Of a stretch of DNA of 64,000 nt, positions 12,608 through 25,012 are shown piece by piece. The translations under genes and the position numbers were made by a program. How positions within the stretch are numbered: the first letter of the stretch is position 1; every line of letters begins with the position of its first letter. The notes under the pieces are model-generated. The model saw only the letters and a list, made by a program, of their open reading frames with translations. It ran no database searches and was not told the origin of the DNA. Origin of the DNA: Cunninghamia lanceolata (Eukaryota > Streptophyta > Pinopsida > Cupressales > Cupressaceae); the NCBI GenBank assembly GCA_027924645.1, contig BSBN01000140.1, positions 8,314,501-8,378,500 of the forward strand. The letters are read 5' to 3'.

Positions 12608-12886
12608 TTCTTCTTCTTCTTGGTTGCTTGACTGCTTATGTTTGGAAAGTATCTCCAAAATTTTCTCAATATCACATGACTTAGCCAACCCTTTCATTTG
12701 TTCACCCATAATGGACAAGATTTCACCTTTCATCTTGCTATTTTCTTTATGAATAAGTTCAAGTATATTTTCATATTCTTTTTTATCAACATCCTCATTT
12801 TCCACCTCCTCCTTGTCTGGAGTTTTTCCCGGTGTGGTAACATTCTTTTTGCCTCTTGTTGCAGGGCCCGTCATGATGGAAACCAA
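11957..12886 (-). CDS. Glu-rich ORF of array unit 3
   Basis: The 309-codon uninterrupted ORF has the same design as unit 2: charged N-terminus, poly-Glu tract at residues about 90-195, and a tail with VEVTTWDDEDYMKKLPQL and VEDNAFVKVGG that runs into LTR C. Differences from unit 2 are mainly small length changes in the GAA repeats and a few substitutions (for example VEVTTW for VEVATW). The near-identity of units 2 and 3 means one was copied from the other, or both from one template, recently. Whether a protein is made is unknown. Confidence 0.7.
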
Positions 12887-13232
12887 TATTTTTGAAATAA
12901 ATCATACAAATGAAATGTAAATTTTCTAAAAATTTTACTGTAACTTACTAAGGCCAAGATACCACTTACCCAGAAAAAAATCAAAACAATTAGCAAATTT
13001 ACTGCCTTGAGAGCGAATTTGTTGGAAACCCTAATTTTACAATAACTTGCTTATTTTTACTTAAATTCCTCTGAAATCTGGACTGTATCTTCTTTAATAT
13101 GGTCTTCAAAAACCCTTTAAAAATATTTAAAAAATTCACTAAAATCTGAAAGTTATGCTCTTCCCAAAATCGCCTCCAATGTTGAGAAAATTTTTTGCCT
13201 CTACGGTGCCAAGAACATGCTCTGATACCACT

Positions 13233-13592
13233 TGTAATGAAACAACTTGCACAATATCTGAATATAATAGTAAATATGCTGCAAATACTTGATAATAATA
13301 TGCCACTTCGAGGGGGCAACCTCCAAAACCACTTCGAGGGGGATACCTCCAATAGTCTTCAATGAGAACACAATACTGAATATGATGATCTAATAAGACT
13401 CACTACCCCTATATATACCTATTTATGCCTAGGATATCACCCAGGCTGACTTAGATAGCCCTATAGAAGCCTTAGGCTAACCTAAACAACTAAATAACAA
13501 TATAATAATGATAATATGACTTAATTAAGAGTTAAGATAGCCACAAGCCGACTATTCATAACCATATACACTATAGAAGTAAGGGCATAACA
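13233..13592 (-). repeat. LTR D (outer right, 5' LTR of unit 3)
   Basis: The 360-bp LTR is identical to LTR A over its first 150 or so bases and shares ACTGAATATG and TTAATTAAGAG. The differences from A that I found are C/T or G/A changes at CG sites near its other end. As the 5' LTR it would supply the promoter for unit 3. Confidence 0.9.
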
Positions 13593-13597
13593 AACAT
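13593..13597. repeat. Right target-site duplication AACAT
   Basis: It is identical to 8543-8547 and directly abuts LTR D. Confidence 0.85.
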
Positions 13598-15275
13598 GAA
13601 TGCAAAAAAAAGATCAAATGGCATGCCACCTCAATCATGTGTACAATTAATTAGCTATTACCTAATCCACAATAGTTTAAATACTAACAAAGTTGTTACT
13701 TATGATATTAAACTTTTTGCGGCTAGCTAAGAAATAGACCATGGGATTATATGCTATCGGCATTTAAACAGAAGAGAATGGAAGGAATGAAATCTAAATG
13801 TTTATGTGATATTCAAACAAGCAAAGGAATTATAGAACATTAGGTTCAGTATGCATAGGATACCATGAATAAATCCTTGAAGGTTAGACAAGAAGGCTAG
13901 GATAAATGGCGTGCATGCACCCATGATAAAATATTATCTAAGGAAACCTAAAAAAGACATATGAAGGACATTAAAACAAGGCCTAAAGCACAAAATTAAA
14001 CCCTAATTCATATTTTCTTTATTTTTTATTAACATAGGGTCCCTAAAGAAACCTAAAAAATATCAAAGATACTACTTAGTTGCTTTTAGAACAAGTGCCA
14101 AAATTGACACTAGTTTATGATGTACATTCCATCTGGGTGCAGTGAGAGTCAATGCTTTTCTTTGGAAGTAGAAAAGGAAGATGCAACAAGTACAAGGAAA
14201 AAACCCACTCACAAATATGTAAAATAATAAGACAAACCTAGACAAAGAAAACCTAAAAGTAAACACAAAATGGAGATATAATAAGACAAAAAATTGTGCT
14301 TGTAGTTGAGACATGAGGGCACTATTGGAAGACCAAGTACGTATATGAGGTTGCATGAAAAAAAATTAGTGTAGACTAACTTTTAAAGGGAATTCCTATG
14401 GCCCTAAGTTATAAGAACAAAAATTATTGTGCATTGAAGATGCATACACTACCCAACTAAGAAAAGAATTCTCATATACCATAACACACATATGAGCCCA
14501 CCATTGCTAAAGAAGAGGGAACAAAAATGAATCTTCCAACCTCCCTATTAACTAAAGCATTTAATGTACAACACATATGAACTATGTATAAAGCATGTAT
14601 ATAATCATAACTAAAGAAAAAATTGTAAGGTACATAAAGAAATGGGCTAGCTAATTTATCTCTACACATTGGAAAATGAAATTCAGCATACTCCATCTAT
14701 ACAATATTATTGTAGAAGTTAGACACATTAGGAACTTCAAGATTAAAATTGAATTCTATATACTCATATGTTGAAAGATTACACACCTAGTTGCATAACT
14801 AATTTTAACTTAACTTTTCATCAAGCATACTCCAATGAAATCCCTCATATTCAAGAATGTAATAATATGTTGCATCAAATTTCTCCTCTAGGTCAATTGA
14901 GAAAGGTAGCCCTCTTCTAACTTCAAAATTGCATTTATGTCTCAAGAAAAAACATTCATATTGAGATGTGGCACTACAATCTTCTTTAATAGGATTGTGA
15001 CTTTCATAAAAATCGAAAGTCTCATATTCAATAATGACCACATCAATCTCTCAAAAATTTAGAAAACTAAATACCTCATTTCCATAAAATTTGATAGACT
15101 CATTACATTCATTTGATTCGCATGGGTAACCTAGCTTATTTTAAAGCAGAGTAGCTTCAACATCAAACTATAATGCATTAGAATTGTCTCAAACTATTGT
15201 AACATCATCCATAGTTCCATTGCATTTATTCATAATCCTAAAATAAAACTCATTAATGAATGTAGCTTAATCATC
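13598..15275. other. Non-coding stretch with weak minus-strand ORFs
   Basis: Short minus-strand open stretches (14356-14072, 14696-14472, 15041-14805) show no domain I know. The last is acidic and aromatic. They may be decayed parts of a retroelement together with 15682-15317, but nothing in the sequence proves it. Confidence 0.3.
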
Positions 15276-15378
15276 CTTTATTACAATTTCACATAGATTT
15301 CTCCTAAAGGCATCAACTATAACACATCTATCATAGGGCATATAATACACATCACTTTAGGGAAATGAGTCAACACAT
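15276..15378. repeat. Dispersed repeat, copy 1
   Basis: About 100 bp from CATCCTTTATTACAATTTCAC to GAAATGAGTCAACACA recur at 20917-21013 in the same orientation with scattered substitutions and small indels. Copy 1 overlaps the end of a 121-codon minus-strand ORF (15682-15317) of unknown kind. The copy pair brackets the copia relic, but I see no LTR ends that would make them its LTRs. Confidence 0.55.
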
Positions 15379-16619
15379 AGTAATGACTAGTATCACTACC
15401 ATCTTTAATCATTCCTATTGGATAAGTGTCTATGAATCTAGAATCAACACTACAAGCATATTTGGATGAAAATTCACCAATACATGAAAACCTAATATTC
15501 TCACATATATGGATAGAAATACTATTATATTCTTGAAGACCTACAAAGCTCTTATCTCTTAAATTGAAATCAAAGTTAAAATTAAATGAACCGATACATA
15601 GGACTAAAATCATATACTCATTGGGTTTCACATGCTCTAGTATATCCTTTAGAGATTTCCCAAATGTCATGTTGAAGTACAAATAGATTTATTATGATCT
15701 TTATGAATTCTACTAAATCTATTGATTAACACATTTAGAAAAACAAAGTAGAGGTGTGTAATATGCTTCCTACACTAATATATGAGAGGAGGTGTGTGAA
15801 AAAAATTATATTGATCATATAGTTGCAAGGAAATAAACACAAAAGAAATATACCATATCAAGAGAAAACCCCAAACTCCAAAGCAACCCAATGTATTGAT
15901 CAATAATCAACATTTACAATATACTTGAAGAGTATCAAAAATTATAGGAGAATCACCAACAAGATATTTGGAGCAATTTTGGTAGCTTAATAGTACCTAC
16001 AAAATTACTATGAAACCTCCATTACAAGCACCTAATGAATAGGAGAGGAAATACATGAAACCATAAAATTGTAATTAGGAAACCATGAGCTAAAACCAAC
16101 CAAAGTGCGGTGCTCAAATCTCTAGTCAAATCCATCACCTAAATCTTTAGGTTAGTTCACCGGCTAAAAATAAAATATTCCTTCCACTTGTCTTAATCTC
16201 ATGCAAGTCTACTCACCAACTTGGGTTCTCTATTTTGGATACAATATATCCAATTAAATATGGATTATGATGTGTCATACCATGCACCATAAGTTGGTCG
16301 CAAATGTAATTCCTTCTTACAAACCTCCTATGTGTCATCAATGTTGTTACATTTTTTATGTAGGATACCAAACTTTTGGAGGCCATACCTTTTGATTAAG
16401 GAAGTTGATTGAACTCATTCATTTAAAAAAAATCTCTAAGAGGTAAACATCAGCGTAACTATATTGCTCTAGTTAAGCCCCATTTCAACATTTTTTTGGG
16501 CCAAAATATTATTTTTGTGTTCTATAGCCATAAAATTACATATTTGTTTACTTTTTACCATTAAGATGTAAGGTTGAGACACCCTTCCAAAAGTTCTCCC
16601 ACTTTTCTAAGATTTTTCA

Positions 16620-18480
16620 AGAGCAAAGGGAATACCAACACTATCAACTCTCTACTAGGGGTCAAGAGGCTAATAGACTTACTACACCACCTAAACCTCT
16701 TTATGTTGACTCACTTCATCAATGCATCTATATCATTCTGCAAAGTATCAAATTTATCTAGCATCACCCTCCCATATTATACCATGTCACAAATAAAATG
16801 GGACACCTATATGTTTTTTCTCACATGAAAGGTCGAGTTCTTTGCTAGACATATGGTACTCTCACTGTCACAAAGAACTCTAATATCTCCCTAACTCAAC
16901 CCCACATATGAACACAATAACTTAATCCAAATGGACTCCTTATAGTTATGAGTAGCTACCATGTATTTAGACTTTGTATAGGAAAAAGTAGTCATAGCCT
17001 AACAATTACTCATCCAACTAGTAGCACCACTAAATAAACTGAACACATATCCATTAGTGGATCTTCTACTATGAACATATATTTCTTAATATGAATCCAT
17101 GAATCCATGCATATACACTTAGTTATGGTCCCTTGTAGAATTACCATGATAACAAATAGAGTACTAAGAGGTACCTCACTAATATTTGAACACCCTCTTA
17201 ACTACATCCTAATTATCTAATCCATGGTTATCCATAAAGTAACTCAAGATTCTTATTGCATGGGAAGTGTTTGGTCCAATACAAGCCATAGCATACATCA
17301 AAATATCAATTACTCTAGTGTAAGGAAGATGAGCCATATTTTCCATGTCTATTGATGTCATAGGACACTACTCAACTAAAATACTTGTTCCCACAAAAAT
17401 AGGAGCACTCATTGGTTTGTTATCTTCCATGTAAAAATGCTACAATACAAAGTTCACATACTTACCCAACCAAAGATTTATACTCACTCTATGACTTTTG
17501 ATCTCCATACCAAAGATATACTTAGCACCCCCTAACTTTGTCAAGTCAAATTGTGCTAAAAGTTGAGACTTTAAATCATAAATCACATCCTTACTATTAC
17601 CAAAACATAACATATAATCTACATACAATGTGATAAAAAGGAATCTATTACCATCCATTCTATAATAAACACAATGGTCTAATTTAGATCTTAGAGATCC
17701 CAATAACAACATAGATGAATCAAATTTCTAGTACCAAATATTCTAGGTGATTGATTGAGACCATGCAAAAATTTCTTTAATCCACAAACCAAAGACTCCT
17801 TTCCTTTAACAACATAGTGCTCTATTTGTGTCATGTAGATCTCTTCCTCCAAGTAACCATGTAGGAATGATATCTTTACATTTATTTGTTCTTTCTTTAA
17901 ATTAAAATTTACTACTATATACAAAAAAACCTAATAGATTTCAACTTATCAACTAGGGAAGAAATCTCACCAAAATCTATCCCCTCAACTTTGGAATATC
18001 ATTTTCCAACAAATCATGCCTTGTAATTTTTAACACTACCATCTAAAACAAACTTATTCTTGAACACCCATTCCCATACAAAATGATTTCTTCCTTCTAG
18101 AAATTTTATGAAGTCTCATGTGTCATTCTTCTTCAATGTAGCCATCTCCTTAACCATAACCATTCTCTAGGACTTAGAATCACCTATATCTATCAATTCT
18201 TTAACAATTATAGTCTCATTAATATTAGTAATCAAAGTAAAAATACATCTCCAATTGGTAGTCTAGTATACCCTTCTAGTTGTTGTATTTGGTGAGAAGA
18301 CTCCTCAAGAGATAAGGTGGAGGTTCTACCTTCTCTTCTGAACTATCAAAACTATCTATGTTATCCTAATCTCTTACCAAAACTATCTAAGTTTTCCTAT
18401 TATCATGATCTCTCATGTAACCTTGTTGGTATCACCTCCATAGCCTTTGGGGTAAATTCTTGATATTTTTGTTGAGTCTT
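16620..18480 (-). pseudogene. Ty1/copia pol relic (reverse transcriptase, RNase H)
   Basis: Reading right to left, the decayed frames match copia polyprotein order. The start of the RT domain lies near 18170-17930 (LKKNDTXDFIKFLEGRN, then VEGIDFGEI). Next comes KISFLHGYLEEEIYMTQ with a KKFLHGLNQSPR motif (17924-17691). The RT active-site region LYVDYMLCFGNSKDVI follows at 17712-17440, where the usual YVDD reads YVDY, so the catalytic Asp pair is damaged. RNase H traces and the C-terminal motif DTLQNDIDAL are near 16900-16640. Stops and frameshifts are spread throughout. Gag and the integrase core were not recognised to the right. No LTR pair was found. It is an old fossil. Confidence 0.75.
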
Positions 18481-20916
18481 TTTCATTTCCTTACAATTCT
18501 TGACACATAATAATCATTATTCAATAGCTTCGTACCATTAACTTTATCTTAGTATGCTTTGTGAGGAAAGTTTCATGTAGGATTCTTATCATCTCATTAT
18601 TATTTTCCTTTGTAAAAGGGTTCAAAAAAATCTCATTTGGTCTTATAACTTATCCACATTTTGATATATCTTTTTTATAGTATTTTAACCCCAACCTTAG
18701 ATACTTCTACGAGGAAGTCCAATTTAAGGGATTGGGAATGTAAGGCCCAGCAATCAAGTAACCTTAGTCATGCTATGTGTGGGTAATGACTAGTAAAAAT
18801 CTAATTAGTTTGGGGGCTTGTATGTAACTTATACCTTGTTTGAATCATGGATTTAATTTCAATAATGTTGTCATCATAGATATCTAGTATTCCATTAATT
18901 TATTTCATGATAATGTTTATTCTAGTTTGAAGAAATGACAAATTTAGTATAGATAGTAATTTACAAAAGAAATTAGTGTACATATTGAGTTCTATAATGC
19001 TAACTTGAGGATTATAACTTTACTAATTTTTTATGTTGGTTTATGTTGTGTTGTTGATGTGCGAGTTGGATAAATTTCATTTCCAAGGTACATGAACTTG
19101 ATCGAATTAATTAGCAAGTAAATAGTTCATGTATAATTTTCTACTTGACTATATATATCCTATATACATGCTAATGTTTTCACTAAGTGCACAGGTGGTT
19201 ACAATCACCAAGGGAGAAAGGGAGAATCATCAGGTCACCCAAATTGTTTGTAGGGTGTTTTATTTCATTTTGAACTTTATTTCAATGTATTTAGTGTTTA
19301 TGTGCAATGTTATTAAGTGTCCCTATTGTGTTTTATTTTTTTCTAACTTTATTTCGAAGGGTGTAATATTTATGTGTATTTTTATTTTGTTTCTAATTTT
19401 ATTTCAATGGGTGTAAATTTATTTGAATGGATGTTATGTTATGTGTATAATTATGTGTTTGAGTGAGTGTCTAGGTGTAAAACTTGGATGGAGGTTTTTA
19501 GCCAACTTTTCATATGTGTAAAAATTGAATATTTGTATTGGCAAGTCACTTTTGGGATCCCAACCCAAGTACATATAGGTAGGGTACTTGGGGAAGGGTG
19601 TGCATTGTATTTAGAGATTTGTAGCATATTTTAAGACCTCTTGAGAAGAAAAAAAAAACCCCAAAAAGGAATGAGTACTTTGCTCAAGGAATACAAGGTC
19701 AACCCATGACCTTGTAAATGTATTGAATGAGGAAATAGGCCCATGCTTTTGTAAGAAATGCATGTGAACTCACATGGTTAGTCATGTCCAATTGATGTAA
19801 TGAAATAAAAGTGGATACATCTTCTAGATGGGTACAAGTGTCTCCACCCTATAGGATGGAGGTGAAATAAATGACACTCCCATATATAAGTCTCTCGATG
19901 GGAATGGTAGCTATCAATGGGAGAGTGAAGGAGAGGATTCAAGTGGAATAAAAGTCTCTCATCTTTTCTTTGCTTACCTTGAGAGGTAATCTTTCCTTTC
20001 TTTTAATTTGTTTTGTTGCATATTATGTTTGATTTGAAGTTTCAAGGATTTACATGTTATTGCAATCTGGTTATGAAGAAAAAAATGCCTTATTTGTAAA
20101 TGAGAGTAGAGCATCTCTCATTTTGAGTTAACATTCTCACCTGTGTGTTATGTGAGTCTTGTAATGATTATGTGTATGTGTGAGTGATTTGTTTGTTGGG
20201 CTCTTAGTTGATTCTCCTAGCTTGGGGGTGGATTGCTTGGGTAATCCTAAGGAAGGGTGGTGGGATTTTCCCTTGGCAAACTAAATTCTACATGAAACTT
20301 ACATTCTTGTTGTAGTAGGAAATTTATGGGAAACAATTTGTAGTCCACATATGTACATTGAAAATCTATAATTGTAAGATTCCATTCTCTTTTTCTCTAA
20401 GTTTGTAACAAGCTGTAGAAGTGTTACTATTTTAGTAGGTTCCTTACGCAGGAGCTTAACTATTGATGAAAAAGGAAGCTGGAAATTTCTATCATTTTAC
20501 TTAAATTTTAAACAAAACAAAAAAACAAAACTAGGGAACTTGATCTCATATGCTTACTGTGGAAATATATAATTAGAGAGTTGCAAAAAATTATAAATTG
20601 TGCATAAGTGATGGTACAATTTATGTTATGCATATCAAAGGTAAATGCATACCCCAAAAAACATTAGATACATATACACGTAAATGAAAATTCAAATTAT
20701 AGATTTAAAGTATGAAAATGTTGAATATAAAAATGTAAATATTGAGTGCTTGCTTCTCTTGTACTTACATCAGCATAAAAGTGGTCTAACTCACTTATTA
20801 GTTGAAAAAATAGTTTATACATATGTTCATTTCAAAAGACGATTGAGATAATTATCTAGTATAATACTAATAATACTAACAAAAACCTAGAACCTATTTT
20901 GTGCACATCCTTTATT
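18481..20916. other. Non-coding stretch, no gene recognised
   Basis: No recognisable protein or RNA gene. An ORF at 19129-19416 is hydrophobic and AT-driven. Segment 19540-20000 has a less biased composition and might be an old LTR or leader, but no partner copy or TG...CA boundary could be found. Confidence 0.4.
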
Positions 20917-21013
20917 ACAAATTCACATAGATTTCTCATAAAGGTGTCAACTATACACATCTCTCATAGGGAATATAGCACACATCACTCTAGGGAAATG
21001 AGTCAACACACAT
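20917..21013. repeat. Dispersed repeat, copy 2
   Basis: It matches 15276-15378, including CACATAGATTTCTC and GGGAAATGAGTCAACACA. Confidence 0.55.
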
Positions 21014-21887
21014 TAAATCAAGTAATGATGTAAAATGAAACTAATCTACTCAAGCTTGAGAGTAAACTAGTGTGATTATTTGAAGGAGAGCAAGGAAGAT
21101 GGAGGAAAACCACACAGTTGCAACAAAAAAATAATGGATTACACTACTCAAATGAACAATAAAAAGAGGATAAATGGAACTCAATCACCTGATGAATAAA
21201 AGGTGCAAACTGATCAACTAAAGATGAACAAACCAACAAGCAATGGTCCTAAGAAAACCCACAAAGACATCAAAAAACCCTCTACAAATGTCACATGATC
21301 ATGTATACAACATCATAGCCACAAATAATCCTTGAGAATGCCAAAATATAGAGTTGTAGATGAGAACAAAAATAGAAAAACTTCATAGATTTTCATAGAG
21401 GTGTGGAAGAGAGCTAAAGTTAGAGTTCAAAATATTGCTTGATAATTGAGAGAATTGTTCAAAATCCAAGAATTAGAGGGAAAAATGAGGAAGGAGGTCA
21501 AACAAGGTCATTCAGGGTGCATAGAGATGTTGCAAAAGGTGGCCAATAATTCCCAAAAATGGTCATTTGGTGCCACATAGACACGGGATGCTAGCACAAC
21601 ACATGGATGTCCATGATAAGCACTAGCATCCAAGTGACTCTAACTCTCGGTCATATGAAATACCTTAGGACAGAGAGAAAGACAAGACATAAACAAAATT
21701 TGATGAAAACAAGCACAAAGGCTCAAACACAACACAAATTCACATGTGTGGGTTAGTGAAAAAGGCTAAGGTAAGGCCAAAATGATCATAAAATTATACT
21801 AGGGGAGCAGACATCAAAATGAGTGTAAAACATAACATGAAATTGCAAGGGTGTTCAATTGTTGATGTCACATTAATCTACTTAAAT

Positions 21888-23076
21888 AAATTTGAGATTA
21901 CTCTAAGAAAAAAATATTCTAAGAAAAGAACTCTATTTTAACTCTAAATCATATCAAAACAAAGACTAAACTATATTGTACTTCCTCAAGAACAAAATGT
22001 GACCTAATTACTATTAAAGTAATAAAATACTTTTGATAATAGGTGCTGATACCAAGCTATGTCCTTAAAGTTCCTTGTGGAAATCACCTCCTTTTCTACA
22101 ATAGCAAGGTCCTCTTGGTGACAAGGATAAAATAGGGACATCTGGGAGTTAAAAACAAGGTCAGAAGAAATAACAAATTGAGATGCAAGGCGTGATCCTT
22201 GTGTGAGCACAAAAGCTAGAACGGATGCTATAGATAAGTTTGACTAAGGCAAGAATACATGAAAACAACCTCTTAAGGGAAATCATTGAAGATTTGCAAA
22301 ATTAAAAGTAAAACTAAACTAAGACACTTGAAGGCCTAAGAAGAAACTTGAAGAAGCTTGAAGAAGCTTATAAATCAGCTTGTGTGTTATTGAAATGAGA
22401 AGAAGACAATTCAACAATGAAGAGGTGAGAGGTATTTATAGGTAAAAATTGGAGAGAATAGAAGAGGAGATAAGATAAAAAGAAAGTGCAACTCAAGAAT
22501 AAATGAAAACAATTCCATGAATAGTAGAAGAAATGAAAATGATTCCATGAATACTTCAAGAGATAACAAGAAAACTAGAGAGAACTAAAAGAAAACTAAA
22601 GTAAACTCAAAGATATTTAGGAAATAATTAAAAGATAATATTTAATCATAATTTAATAATAGAAAGAAATCTAGGAAAAGAATGAGTTGGCATGAAAAAA
22701 TGGGAGTTAAAACGAATTAAAAATGAAGGAGAAAAGACAAAAATATGAGTTGTTTCATGCATATAAAAATGACATAGGCTCACCCCTTTTACTAGTTAGG
22801 GTCAGCAAAGTGACCCAGAGGCACTAGGGACAACCCTTAAACTCAAAATGGGTGACCCTAAATGAGAAAAATGAAGGGGTCACTAGACAGAACATGAGGT
22901 AGGGAAAGTCAATTTGGGGGTTGAAAAGATGGTCAAGGAGGGTAAAAACATGAGGGGCATGTCACCAAGAGTGAAACTACTGAGACAATTTTAATGCATG
23001 CCTATGTGTTCTTGATTAGGACCTCTTTATTATCATTAGACTTCGATGTAGGCCTGATGTAATCTTCATAGTTACA
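21888..23076 (-). repeat. 1.2-kb repeat, copy A (LTR-like)
   Basis: It shares long stretches with 45218-46372 in the same orientation, for example CTCTAAATCATATCAA, GGTCCTCTTGGTGA and the stretch around ATGAAGAGGTGAG. Minus-strand reading gives TGTA at the right end, preceded by a purine run (AAGAGGGAAAA), and a TATA box TATAAATACC at 22440-22431. A TGGTATCAGCACC stretch near 22044-22056 resembles a tRNA-iMet binding site. The pattern suggests a minus-strand 5' LTR plus leader of a retroelement, but the LTR end could not be fixed. Confidence 0.55.
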
Positions 23077-25012
23077 TATTTTCCCTCTTGGGGATAGTAG
23101 TCTACATGAAAGATAGGTACCATTCCCATAGAATGGACTTACTTTGTCAGTTCCATATTTGGACCTAATATACAAATTGATTTAAGCATAAGTTTAATAA
23201 ATTATACGATTAAATTAAGTACTAGAAAGGAGATGAGAGAACATACCATAGATGTTATGTTTACTTGAGTCATCTCACTTTGTCACAACAACCTATAATG
23301 ACGATAAAGACATGCAATACAAGGAAAAAAACCTAGGATAAATAACTTAAAGATATAAAAGCATGCTAATCTAGAGAGGATAAGAATAAATTCTCCTTTT
23401 ATTACAGATTTTGAAGAACATATTCAATTTTTAGGGATTGTTTAAGTTTCACAATTTTTAGGTTTCTAATTTTTATAGTTTTTCTAAAGATATTGTGATG
23501 GTCTTATCAACATCTCTAAGGTATTTGAGAGACCTATGTTTATTAAAGATATTTTTGCTTGCGCCCTTGCATGGGGAGATTTGCACACTTGAATCCATTG
23601 TTTTTCTCTTTTGACTCAATTGATGGAGTGACTTGTACTCAGAAATTGTTTTTCACATTGTTACAAGGCCTAAATGGTTAGATAGAAATTTATTTTAGTT
23701 AATTTAGATGCATATCTATGATGATCACATACGGATGATAATGATGTTATTTTTTCTTATATTTTTTATTTATGATGTATGTAATGTGTATGGATGTGAT
23801 TCACATATATGAAATTGAAATTACTATGTGTTAGATGCTTGATGCCATGATGCAATGACATGATTTATTGTATGTATGCAAAATGGGGCAAATAGTGTGA
23901 ATGCTCTTAAGTAGGATTTTTGAATTAGGGGATTGCAAGTTGACTTAGTATAGGGTGACCTACTAAAGTTGTTTGAGATGGGATAAGGGAACCAAGTGGG
24001 ATTGAGAAAGAGAGATTGATCAAATTTTAGATTTAGTTTTCACAAAGTAGTAAATATTGATCCCTATCTAGAGAAAACACTTAGAATAATTTTTGATGCA
24101 CATATCAAAAAACTTAATGAGTACTCTCTATACTTAGATCTAGAGATAGTGAATAAAGTCATATTTGGATTCATCACTACGTTTAGCTTTTGTGTGTGTG
24201 TGTGTGTTTTATTATTAAACTCCATTTTAATTGTTTTAGCCACTTCCAAAAGTTTCAACCTTTTGGGTCTACACTTTGTGAGTATACATTTTTTTATTTT
24301 TGTCATCACCACCATAGCCTAACCTCATGCAACTAGTAAGATACATAGGGTCATCGTGAAAAACTAGACTAGGAACGTGTGGGCTTGGATTTTATACCCC
24401 TTTAACCTAACCTCATGCTACCAATAAGAAGTTAAGGCTCATCACCAAAGACTAGGTAAGGTGAGAAAGAGACTAGATATAACAAAAAAAGTAGAACCAA
24501 CTCCTAAGACTCTACCCCCAACCAAGGAGAATTGATCAAACCTATGTGTTGGCTTCTATTGGACCCTATAGGTTTGAAAAGCTAATTTGTTTAGACTTGA
24601 CTAGATGTTAATTAAGATAAAGATCAATAAAAAGCATAGAGTTTTGACTTTTTTAAGAAAATGTTGGGTGTGCAAAGGGGAAATGGATAATGATGGTTTT
24701 CAAGGAATATTTAACGCTTAGAGGGGATAACCTATACTAAATAACCTTAATAGTCCTTGCTAAGAGAAAAATCTAGCAAGAGCATATCACAAACAAAGAT
24801 GCATGGTGAACAGAATGAAAATGCATGTTTTTTATTTTCATTTTTTTTTTGTCTTTTATGATTATTCTAGATGTGCCATTTCTAAACTCTTCACCTTCCA
24901 TTATGCACAAGAGGTAATCATGATTTTTACATCTTTGTTTACTATGCGTGAACCTTTTGTGTGAGCGATATGCACTGATACCGTGTGAGCTGGATTGAGC
25001 TTTGATACTATT
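23077..25012. other. Non-coding stretch
   Basis: No gene was recognised. It holds a short (TG)n run near 24193-24209. The last hundred bases (from about 24950) belong to the leader of the LTR family that also occurs at 39.4-42.0 kb, with primer-binding-site-like motifs near 24974 and 25000. Confidence 0.4.

Larger units (their letters stand above)
8548..13592 (-). mobile_element. Tandem array of a small non-autonomous LTR retrotransposon (4 LTRs, 3 internal regions)
   Basis: Four LTRs of about 360 bp alternate with three internal regions (8908-10043, 10403-11637, 11998-13232). Unit starts are spaced 1496, 1594 and 1595 bp. All units point to the minus strand. Each internal region has a primer-binding site TGGTATCAGAGC, complementary to the 3' end of tRNA-iMet, two bases from the LTR (plus-strand positions 10030-10041, 11624-11635, 13219-13230). 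Each has a polypurine tract GGTGGGGGGCA at its other end (about 8908-8918, 10403-10413, 11998-12008). There is no reverse transcriptase, integrase core or protease, so mobility would depend on a helper. Each internal region carries one long ORF. Outer LTRs resemble each other more than the inner ones, which points to recombination rather than simple repeated insertion. Confidence 0.9.

Noticed and set aside
9126..12752. Long Ser-, Leu-, Phe- and Lys-rich ORFs within the array
   Set aside because: They are other-frame readings, most of them antisense, of the GAA/CTT repeat in the Glu-rich ORFs. Only the minus-strand Glu frames have sensible heads and tails.
10030..13230. tRNA-like sequence near TGGTATCAGAGC
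   Set aside because: Only the 3' end of tRNA-iMet is matched and no cloverleaf is present, so these are primer-binding sites.
17440..17924. Functional copia reverse transcriptase
   Set aside because: The YVDD motif reads YVDY, and stops and frame changes interrupt the domain.
21888..23076. Calling this segment a defined LTR
   Set aside because: The similarity to copy B continues past the suspected primer site, so the LTR end cannot be fixed.
24064..24315. Minus-strand 83-codon ORF
   Set aside because: It includes a (TG)n-encoded THTHT run and has no homologous look.
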